DNA from: Anaerolineae bacterium | GTDB taxonomy: Bacteria > Chloroflexota > Anaerolineae > 4572-78 > J111 | DNA length: 11,822 bases | Direction of reading: 5' to 3' | NCBI GenBank assembly: GCA_020433835.1 | Contig: JAGRBY010000182.1 | Location: 1 to 11,822 of the forward strand | Shown: piece by piece, positions 6,567-11,822 of the stretch | Position numbering within the stretch: position 1 is the stretch's first letter | How the letters are laid out: every line of letters begins with the position of its first letter | The notes under the pieces: model-generated | What the model saw: the letters and a program-made list of their open reading frames with translations, nothing else | Database searches by the model: none | What the model was told of the DNA's origin: nothing | Translations under genes and position numbers: made by a program

Positions 6567-7658
6567 TTAGATACTGGCTAGAAGTTCTTCGTTTGTTTTG
6601 TATTTGTTGAGTAGGTCAAGCATATAGAGCATGGCCTGCTGAGGTGGAAGATCAACCAAGGTGCGGCGAAGTTTGACGATGCGTTGGTGTTCGTCCGAAG
6701 GGTAAAGAACTTCCTCTTTACGGGTGCTGCTGGCGGCAATGTTAACTGCCGGAAAGATATAGCCCTCAGCCAGGTCGCGAGCCAGTACAATCTCACTGTT
6801 GCCGGTGCCTTTGAACTCCTCAAAGATAAATTGATCCATGCGCGAGCCGGTATCGACTAAAACCGTCCCCAAGATGGTCACCGAACCGCCGTGCTCGATA
6901 TTACGGGCCAACCCAAAAAAGCGACGCGGTATTTGCAGCGCTTCGGCATCAACTCCGCCGGAGAGCGTTCGGCTGCGGCCTCCGCCACGTCCCCCCCTTA
7001 GATTAAAGGCACGGACAAGCCGTGTCAGGCTATCCATCAACACCACCACGTTACGACCGCACTCTAACTCGGTGCGGATGTGGGCCATCATCAACTCTGA
7101 TAAATCAATATGCTCCTGAACCGGCTGGTCGCTGGAGCTGGCAAAAACCTCGGCTCCGGCGATGCTGCGTCGAAAGTGAGTTACTTCCTCCGGCCGTTCG
7201 TCGATGAGCAGAATAATCAATCGGGTTTCCGGATCATCGGCGGCAATCGCGCGGGCAATGCTGGCCAGCAGCATCGTCTTGCCTGCTTTAGGAGGAGCAA
7301 CAATTAAGCCTCGGGTCCCTTTGCCGATAGGCGCAATCAGGTCGATCAGGCGCGTGCTGGTTTCGCCGGTTACGGCCAGATTAAAGCGCTCGTTGGGGTC
7401 AACGGCAACCAGGCGTCTAAACAGCGTGCGCTGTTGATAGAGTTCAGGCGTTAATCCGCATACGGTCTCGACAGTGGCCAGACTGGGGCCATCTTTACTG
7501 TTTTGTATCTGACCGTTTATTGTGACACCGTCGGCCAGACGGTATTGACGAATAAGTTTGGTTGGTACATAGATTGTGTCCTTCAAATCGTCAGGGTTAT
7601 GGAGGGTTCCCGCCCCTTTTTTTGTCAGGGCTAGAATACCACTGTTTTTTGTTGTCAT
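6567..7658 (-). CDS. rho: Transcription termination factor Rho (short form)
   Basis: A 363-aa Rho, against 419 in E. coli: a hexameric RNA-dependent ATPase/translocase that ends transcription. The start is set at ATG 7658 (MTTKNSGILA). The frame is open to a GTG at 7718, but nothing like a ribosome-binding site precedes that, whereas AAAAGG lies about 10 nt before 7658. The N-terminal helix bundle is absent and the protein begins in the OB-fold (about 7-65). Its RNP1-type motif reads GAGTLH (15-20) where E. coli has GFGFLR, losing both aromatic residues. The motor is intact: Walker A APPKAGKT (121-128), catalytic-Glu segment LIDERPEEV (151-159), Walker B VVLMD (205-209), Q-loop SGGVDAEAL (233-241), R-loop KGTGN (283-287). 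A Gly/Arg stretch (RGGRGGGRSR, 221-230) precedes the Q-loop. It is a monocistronic gene; it may be the main Rho or a paralogue. Confidence 0.92.
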   Translation of the reverse strand: MTTKNSGILALTKKGAGTLHNPDDLKDTIYVPTKLIRQYRLADGVTINGQIQNSKDGPSLATVETVCGLTPELYQQRTLFRRLVAVDPNERFNLAVTGETSTRLIDLIAPIGKGTRGLIVAPPKAGKTMLLASIARAIAADDPETRLIILLIDERPEEVTHFRRSIAGAEVFASSSDQPVQEHIDLSELMMAHIRTELECGRNVVVLMDSLTRLVRAFNLRGGRGGGRSRTLSGGVDAEALQIPRRFFGLARNIEHGGSVTILGTVLVDTGSRMDQFIFEEFKGTGNSEIVLARDLAEGYIFPAVNIAASSTRKEEVLYPSDEHQRIVKLRRTLVDLPPQQAMLYMLDLLNKYKTNEELLASI

Positions 7659-7856
7659 AGGCTGGATACCTTTTATAGTGTGGTTTGATTGGGTCAATAG
7701 ATGGGGTTCAACGGCCACATCGGCTTCGATGTTGTGGCGTGCCGGAATGGGTTTCTATATTGTGAAGCAAATTGGGTAATATTGCAAACGCTAGGGGTAA
7801 TTTTATGAGATAGCCTGGCCTCTTTCCAATTGTGTTTACTCAAAATTTATGGGCAG

Positions 7857-7884
7857 TTGCCAAAAATAGTCGATTATTTATAGG
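7857..7884 (+). promoter_or_regulatory. Candidate promoter of the chemoreceptor gene
   Basis: TTGCCA (7857-7862, 5/6 to consensus) and TATAGG (7879-7884, 4/6) are 16 nt apart. The predicted start near 7891 leaves a short leader that still includes the GGAG ribosome-binding site (7906-7909). The match is moderate only. Confidence 0.3.
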
Positions 7885-7916
7885 GAGAGACAAAACGATA
7901 TTTTTGGAGCAACTAC

Positions 7917-10370
7917 ATGTTTAAATCTTTAAAAGCTAAATTGGTCGCTGTTAATGTACTTCTTGTGCTACTCCCAACCCTAATCGTGATAGCAATGGCC
8001 CACTTTGTTGTTGAAGAAATGAAGGGCACAATTCAGCAAGGTATTAGGGAAAATGCCTGGCTGCAGGCTACCGCTATTGATCTGTGGCTCGCTGAGCGCT
8101 CCCATGAGATCACCGAGTTTGCGTTGGCTGTAGGGCGAGTCAATATGAATCCGGAAGAGTCTCAGAAACTGGCCGAGGCGTTTATGGCTAACTGCGGCGA
8201 AAAGTGTGCCTCCTTTGTGGTGGTGGGCCTGGACGGCGTTATTGTGGCAGACTTTAATAAAGAAACCGTGGGGAGTCTAAATCTGTCAGAGATACCGGAT
8301 TTTCAAAAGGCGATCAATGGCGATGTTGTTATCACAGATATGGTCTATTCAGACGTAACCCAAGAATGGATTATGTCGTTTTTTGCCCCGGTTCGATCCG
8401 ATAGCGGTGAGATCATAGGGGCCGTATTGATGCCGGTGGCTACGTCCTATATTTCAGAACTATTGCAAAGCGTCAATACAAGTGAAACGAGCGATGCCTA
8501 TTTGGTGAGCCAAGAGGGTAAGTTTGTTACCGAACCGCGCTTTTGGACAGATATAGCTCCCGATGACACAACCAGCTTTACGGAAGTTGCGGTTGGTACT
8601 GAAGGAGCGCAGAAGGTAGCCGCCGGCCAAACAGGTAATCATGTCTACACCAACTATCAGCAGCAGCAGGTCGTAGGAGCTTATCAGCCTCTATCCCAGA
8701 ATAATTGGGGTTTGGTTTTGGAACTGCATACCTCAGAAGTGTATCAAACCGTAAATACCATTCAAGTGGTTTCGTTAATCGTTCTTGGGGTGATTGTGGT
8801 TGTTGTGATAGTGATGAGCATTGTGGCGGCTAACGGCGTTGTCGATCCCATAAAAATGATGACTTTTGCCTTGCAAAACATGTCGTATGGAGATCTTAAC
8901 CGTGATATACCTGCTGCGGATAAACAAGCTATAATCAACCGTGGTGATGAAATTGGGGCTATTGGTGAAGCATTGCGAGCCTCTGAACGTTATCTCACCA
9001 ATATGGCCGAAGCAGCCGAGCAGCTTAGCCGAGGTAATCTAGCCATAGAGATTATCCCCAATAGTGAAAAGGACGAACTTGGGCATGCTTTTGCGAAAAT
9101 GATTGTCGGATTGCGTGAACTGGTGGGCCAGGTAACGAGCAGTGCCCACAGTGTTGGTGCTGCTTCCGGCCAATTGGCGGCAACAACCGACCAAGCCAGC
9201 CTGGCAACCAACCAAATTGCAACGACCATCCAGCAAATTGCCCACGGTACGGCTCAGCAAACCGAAAATGTGAATCGCGCCTCTACAATTGTTAGTCAAG
9301 TTTCGCACACCATCGTTGGGGTAGCTCAGGGTACTCAGGAACAGGCTGGGGCAGTAACAACATCTGCTGATATTACTAACCAAATGGCGCTGGCTATTCA
9401 AAAAGTAACGACAAATGCCCAAGCGGGAGCGGAGAGCGCGGCTACAGCGGCCCAAACTGCTCGCGATGGGTCGGTGACAATAAATGCCACCATTCAAGGT
9501 ATGGATGCCATTAAAGATAAAGTTGGTCTATCGGTTCAAAAGGTTCAGGAGATGGGGCAGCGCTCTACTCAGATTGGGGCAATTGTGCAAACAATTGATG
9601 ATATTGCTTCTCAGACAAATTTGTTGGCTCTCAACGCGGCTATTGAAGCAGCACGCGCCGGAGAGCATGGCAAAGGTTTTGCCGTAGTAGCTGATGAAGT
9701 ACGCAAGTTGGCCGAAAAGTCGACAACCGCCACTAAAGAGATTGCTGATCTCATTCAAGGTATTCAACAGACTGTAGCTGAAGCTGTAAACGCGATGGAG
9801 GCTGGAGCAGCCGAGGTCGAAAATGGTGCTAGCCGAACGCACGAAGCTGGTAAAGCCTTAAGTGCTATTCTTAACGCCATTGAGGTGGTTGATCAACAGG
9901 TTAAAGAAATCTCAACGGCCGTGCAGCAAATGAGTTCCTCATCAAACGCGTTGGTTAGTGCTATGGATACCGTTTCGGGAGTTGTTGAGAAAAATACGGT
10001 GGCGACAAGAGATATAGCTGCCGGATCTGGCGAGGTGTCTCAAGCTATTGATAACATTGCCCGTGTCAGTGGCGAGAACAGCGCCGCCATAGAAGAAGTG
10101 GGCGCTGCGGCAGAAGAGATGAGTGCTCAAGTAGCCGAGGTATCGACTTCGGCGCAATCGCTGCAGGACATGGCGCATAAACTCCAGGCTTTAGTGTCCC
10201 AATTTACGTTGGTTGAGACAAAGCGTTCACAGCCTGACCGTACCGATAAAGCAATAAAAGGCAGGGTATCGGGTAAAAATACTGCTTTTGATGTATCGAC
10301 AGAGAAACAGATATCTAATGGAACGAATGGTGCAGGAAGCAAGGGACATCATAAAGCGGGTTGGCATTAA
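7917..10370 (+). CDS. Methyl-accepting chemotaxis protein (dCache, tandem HAMP)
   Basis: An 817-aa chemoreceptor. TM1 is at 8-30 and TM2 at about 282-305; the extracytoplasmic part (31-280) looks like a double Cache sensor (strands such as [11 protein letters not shown] and [16 protein letters not shown]). HAMP1 follows (about 306-361, P311, DEIG 344-347), with a second HAMP-like unit (about 362-405, DELG 386-389). The long coiled coil contains the conserved hairpin tip (about 564-602, [20 protein letters not shown]), the contact site for CheA/CheW. The flexible tail (765-817) has no NWETF-like CheR/CheB tether. C93 and C97 may form a disulfide. I see no obvious amino-acid-binding Cache signature, so the ligand is unknown. 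GGAG (7906-7909), 7 nt before ATG 7917, supports the start. No che genes are nearby, so it must work with a signalling complex encoded elsewhere, for flagella, type IV pili or gliding. Confidence 0.93.
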   Translation: MFKSLKAKLVAVNVLLVLLPTLIVIAMAHFVVEEMKGTIQQGIRENAWLQATAIDLWLAERSHEITEFALAVGRVNMNPEESQKLAEAFMANCGEKCASFVVVGLDGVIVADFNKETVGSLNLSEIPDFQKAINGDVVITDMVYSDVTQEWIMSFFAPVRSDSGEIIGAVLMPVATSYISELLQSVNTSETSDAYLVSQEGKFVTEPRFWTDIAPDDTTSFTEVAVGTEGAQKVAAGQTGNHVYTNYQQQQVVGAYQPLSQNNWGLVLELHTSEVYQTVNTIQVVSLIVLGVIVVVVIVMSIVAANGVVDPIKMMTFALQNMSYGDLNRDIPAADKQAIINRGDEIGAIGEALRASERYLTNMAEAAEQLSRGNLAIEIIPNSEKDELGHAFAKMIVGLRELVGQVTSSAHSVGAASGQLAATTDQASLATNQIATTIQQIAHGTAQQTENVNRASTIVSQVSHTIVGVAQGTQEQAGAVTTSADITNQMALAIQKVTTNAQAGAESAATAAQTARDGSVTINATIQGMDAIKDKVGLSVQKVQEMGQRSTQIGAIVQTIDDIASQTNLLALNAAIEAARAGEHGKGFAVVADEVRKLAEKSTTATKEIADLIQGIQQTVAEAVNAMEAGAAEVENGASRTHEAGKALSAILNAIEVVDQQVKEISTAVQQMSSSSNALVSAMDTVSGVVEKNTVATRDIAAGSGEVSQAIDNIARVSGENSAAIEEVGAAAEEMSAQVAEVSTSAQSLQDMAHKLQALVSQFTLVETKRSQPDRTDKAIKGRVSGKNTAFDVSTEKQISNGTNGAGSKGHHKAGWH

Positions 10371-10441
10371 AGGTGGTCAACGCCCCATTGGGTTATAGAT
10401 AGTTTAGATAGCAAGTTGAGAAAAACTCCCAACATTCATTT

Positions 10442-10478
10442 GAGACAGCCCTTACTAAGCCGGCTGTCTCTCTTTTTT
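10442..10478 (+). terminator. Rho-independent terminator after the chemoreceptor gene
   Basis: GAGACAGCC (10442-10450) pairs perfectly with GGCTGTCTC (10462-10470) around an 11-nt loop, followed by TCTTTTTT. It lies 71 bp past the stop codon at 10368-10370. Confidence 0.88.
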
Positions 10479-10562
10479 AAACTGCCACAGCCACCATACG
10501 CCACCCAAAGCCGGGATAAACCAGGCGGGTACCCCTACCCAACGTTTCCACGTATTGAGCAT
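10455..10562 (-). CDS. Possible 35-aa Trp-rich small membrane peptide or gene remnant
   Basis: The minus strand encodes 35 residues beginning MLNTWKRWVGVPAWF and ending in a basic tail, KKERQPA. Six of the 35 residues are tryptophan, and a hydrophobic core (about 9-28) is flanked by positive charges, as in single-span small membrane proteins. The frame is open for 26 more codons upstream, to a stop at 10641-10643. Against it: no good ribosome-binding site precedes the ATG, and its last codons are made by the terminator stem of the neighbouring gene. It could equally be the tail of a decayed gene. I do not recognise it. Confidence 0.22.
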   Translation of the reverse strand: MLNTWKRWVGVPAWFIPALGGVWWLWQFKKERQPA

Positions 10563-10787
10563 ATCCGATGAGGCGTCGAAGTTACTCCAACAGTTCTTCA
10601 CTTTATGGTACTTATCGTACCGGAGACTACGTATTTTTCCTTATAAATAGACAAGGTCTCAGGATTTGCTTCTACAAATTTGGCTATTGCGCAGCTTTCA
10701 ACTGCGTACTTTGCCCGATGTTAGCTGCTTGTCTTCCAGCTATACTGGAGAAAATTTAGCCCTGACCTTAACCGGTCTAGATAATCC

Positions 10788-10803
10788 AAGGAGACACATT
10801 ATG
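10788..10803 (+). promoter_or_regulatory. Strong ribosome binding site deciding the lipoprotein start
   Basis: AAGGAGA (10788-10794), 6 nt before ATG 10801, selects this start over the 45 extra in-frame codons upstream. Those codons would also bury the signal peptide. Confidence 0.85.
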
Positions 10804-11736
10804 CTACCCACAAACTATAAATCGTTTATGCCTGCTATTTTCTTCGCCATCTTGGCGATAACCTTCGTCCTGGCGGCCTGTAATACTGCCTCAGCTGAGA
10901 GCGCAACAACTACGGAGGTTGAGACAACGCCGGAGCCGGTTGATACTGAGGAAGTAACAATGAATGGGAATGAGGTTTTTGAAACCGACTATCCCGAGGT
11001 GGCTGTCATTGCCGCAGACTATACCTTTGCCGCGCCGGGTGGCGTTGAAGCCGGGTTAGTAATGGTGACATTAGAAAATCAGGGGCAGGAGCCGCATCAG
11101 GTTCAGTTGGCTCGCCTCAACGATGGCGTCACTATTGCCGAGTTTCAGGAAGCCTTACAAGCCGGGCCCGAAGCATTAGGTTTGGTCACCTGGGCCGGAG
11201 GTGTTGCCGCAGTCGATCCCGGCGATAAGCAGTCGGTGACCGTTGATCTGACCCCCGGCACTTATCTGTTGCTTTGTTTTCTGCCCGACCACGAAGGCAC
11301 GCCGCACCTGGCGTTGGGGCAGCTGAGTTCCTTTGAGGTCGGTGAACCATCCCCTGAGAAAGCGGATGTGGCATTACCGCAAGCCGTCGGCGTGGTGAAG
11401 ATGTTGGACTTCGCCTACATCCTCCCTTCGACGATTAAAGCCGGGCCGCAGGTATGGGAGATTGTGAACGCAGGCGAGCAGCCCCACGAAATCGCTCTGA
11501 TTAAGCTGGCCGGCGGTAAAACCCTGGCCGATGCCCAAGCTTTTATGGCTAACCCACACGGTACGCCGCCGTTTCGTAACATCGGGGGGCTACAAGGCAT
11601 CGACCCCGGCGAAACCGGCTGGCTGAATATCGACTTAACTCCCGGTACGTATGCTGCCATCTGCCACATCCCTGATCCGGCTTCCGGCCACACGCACTCG
11701 GAGCTAGGGATGGTTGTACCCTTTAGCGTTAAGTAG
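10801..11736 (+). CDS. Lipoprotein with two cupredoxin-like repeats
   Basis: A 311-aa exported lipoprotein. The signal peptide (1-26) ends in the lipobox LAAC with C27 as lipidation site, followed by a Thr/Glu-rich tether (28-65). Two homologous domains follow: repeat 1 (about 66-180) and repeat 2 (about 197-310). They share the blocks EPHQVQLARL / QPHEIALIKL, DPGDKQSVTVDLTPGTY / DPGETGWLNIDLTPGTY, and Cys-x-x-PD. The pattern His...Cys...His...Met of type-1 copper proteins is seen as H229, C288, H299, M304 in repeat 2. Repeat 1 has H99, C159, H169 and Gln174 in the Met place. Fold and metal binding are inferred; the Cys-His gap (10-11) is longer than in classical cupredoxins. It may be an electron carrier or copper-binding surface protein. 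It is a single gene closed by a strong terminator. The residues are numbered from ATG 10801. Confidence 0.8.
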   Translation: MLPTNYKSFMPAIFFAILAITFVLAACNTASAESATTTEVETTPEPVDTEEVTMNGNEVFETDYPEVAVIAADYTFAAPGGVEAGLVMVTLENQGQEPHQVQLARLNDGVTIAEFQEALQAGPEALGLVTWAGGVAAVDPGDKQSVTVDLTPGTYLLLCFLPDHEGTPHLALGQLSSFEVGEPSPEKADVALPQAVGVVKMLDFAYILPSTIKAGPQVWEIVNAGEQPHEIALIKLAGGKTLADAQAFMANPHGTPPFRNIGGLQGIDPGETGWLNIDLTPGTYAAICHIPDPASGHTHSELGMVVPFSVK

Positions 11737-11737
11737 T

Positions 11738-11788
11738 CAACCAAAAAACCTGCCAGGTAACTCATTCTCCTGGCAGGTCTTTTGGTTG
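11738..11788 (+). terminator. Long intrinsic terminator, possibly bidirectional
   Basis: ACCTGCCAGG (11748-11757) pairs with CCTGGCAGGT (11769-11778) around an 11-nt loop. The stem continues with CAACCAAAA (11738-11746) and TTTTGGTTG (11780-11788) across one mismatch. The A-tract before and T-tract after allow termination on both strands. It starts right after the lipoprotein stop codon. Confidence 0.88.
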
Positions 11789-11822
11789 TTTGAGACAATT
11801 CGGTATTTTACTATCTGCGAAT

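Larger units (their letters stand above)
10371..10800. other. Intergenic region between chemoreceptor and lipoprotein genes
   Basis: These 430 bases contain the chemoreceptor terminator (10442-10478), a doubtful minus-strand small ORF (10455-10562), a 5-bp hairpin GGTAC/GTACC (10607-10621), and two further small hairpins before the lipoprotein gene: CGCAG/CTGCG (10690-10706) and AGCTG/CAGCT (10723-10741). I see no strong promoter and no known riboswitch. The plus-strand open frame between 10568 and 10759 has no ribosome-binding site and does not look like a protein. Confidence 0.55.

Noticed and set aside
7671..7698. TTGACC and TATAAA upstream of rho on the minus strand as a promoter
   Set aside because: The spacing is only 14 nt, and the predicted transcript would start too close to the ATG for the ribosome-binding site.
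7659..7718. In-frame N-terminal extension of Rho by 20 residues from a GTG
   Set aside because: There is no ribosome-binding site before the GTG, and the residues resemble no Rho N-terminal domain; ATG 7658 fits the start of the OB-fold.
9039..9497. Long antisense open frame (152 codons) inside the chemoreceptor gene
   Set aside because: It lies wholly within a clearly coding MCP region and has Cys/Arg-rich composition typical of an antisense shadow.
10568..10759. 63-codon plus-strand open frame before the lipoprotein gene
   Set aside because: No ribosome-binding site, low-complexity Tyr/Ser/Cys-rich composition unlike a folded protein, and it overlaps the structured leader.

Overview
The window looks like a chromosomal segment of a member of the Chloroflexota, probably Anaerolineae-like. 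That placement is inference from protein style: a secreted SH3 protein on Pro/Thr-rich 'TPTP' linkers, a site-2 protease fused to TPRs, an ErcA/hybrid-kinase pair and a short Rho. No rRNA, tRNA, CRISPR array, phage gene or transposase is visible. There are eight well-supported protein genes, plus one doubtful 35-codon ORF.

Layout. Positions 1-488 are non-coding and hold an inverted repeat (4-99) and a MITE-like element, copy A (about 195-370). Positions 489-3618 (+) are a translationally coupled pair: an ErcA-type iron-dependent alcohol-dehydrogenase-like protein and a PAS-PAS-HisKA-HATPase-REC hybrid kinase, overlapping by 17 bp. Positions 3670-5168 (-) are a two-gene operon: a small uncharacterised protein with a GTG start, then an M50/site-2 protease with TPRs, behind a clear sigma-70-like promoter. 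Positions 5169-5572 are non-coding and hold copy B of the MITE-like element in opposite orientation. Positions 5573-6520 (+) encode a membrane-anchored SH3b protein, convergent with a short Rho factor (6567-7658, -). Rho is divergent from a dCache/tandem-HAMP methyl-accepting chemotaxis protein (7917-10370, +), which ends in a strong intrinsic terminator. A 430-base gap follows, with the doubtful small Trp-rich ORF on the minus strand. Positions 10801-11736 (+) encode a lipoprotein with two cupredoxin-like repeats, closed by a long terminator hairpin.

How it fits together. The theme is environmental sensing and the cell envelope: an ErcA-linked kinase, a chemoreceptor, a membrane protease, and two exported proteins with adhesion or metal/redox potential. 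Only the ercA/kinase pair and the small-protein/protease pair look like functional units; the rest are single transcription units. The points most worth following are the ErcA-kinase unit, the 16-nt loop flipped relative to its flanks between the two MITE-like copies, the degenerate RNA-binding motif of Rho, and the unequal ligand sets of the two cupredoxin-like repeats.
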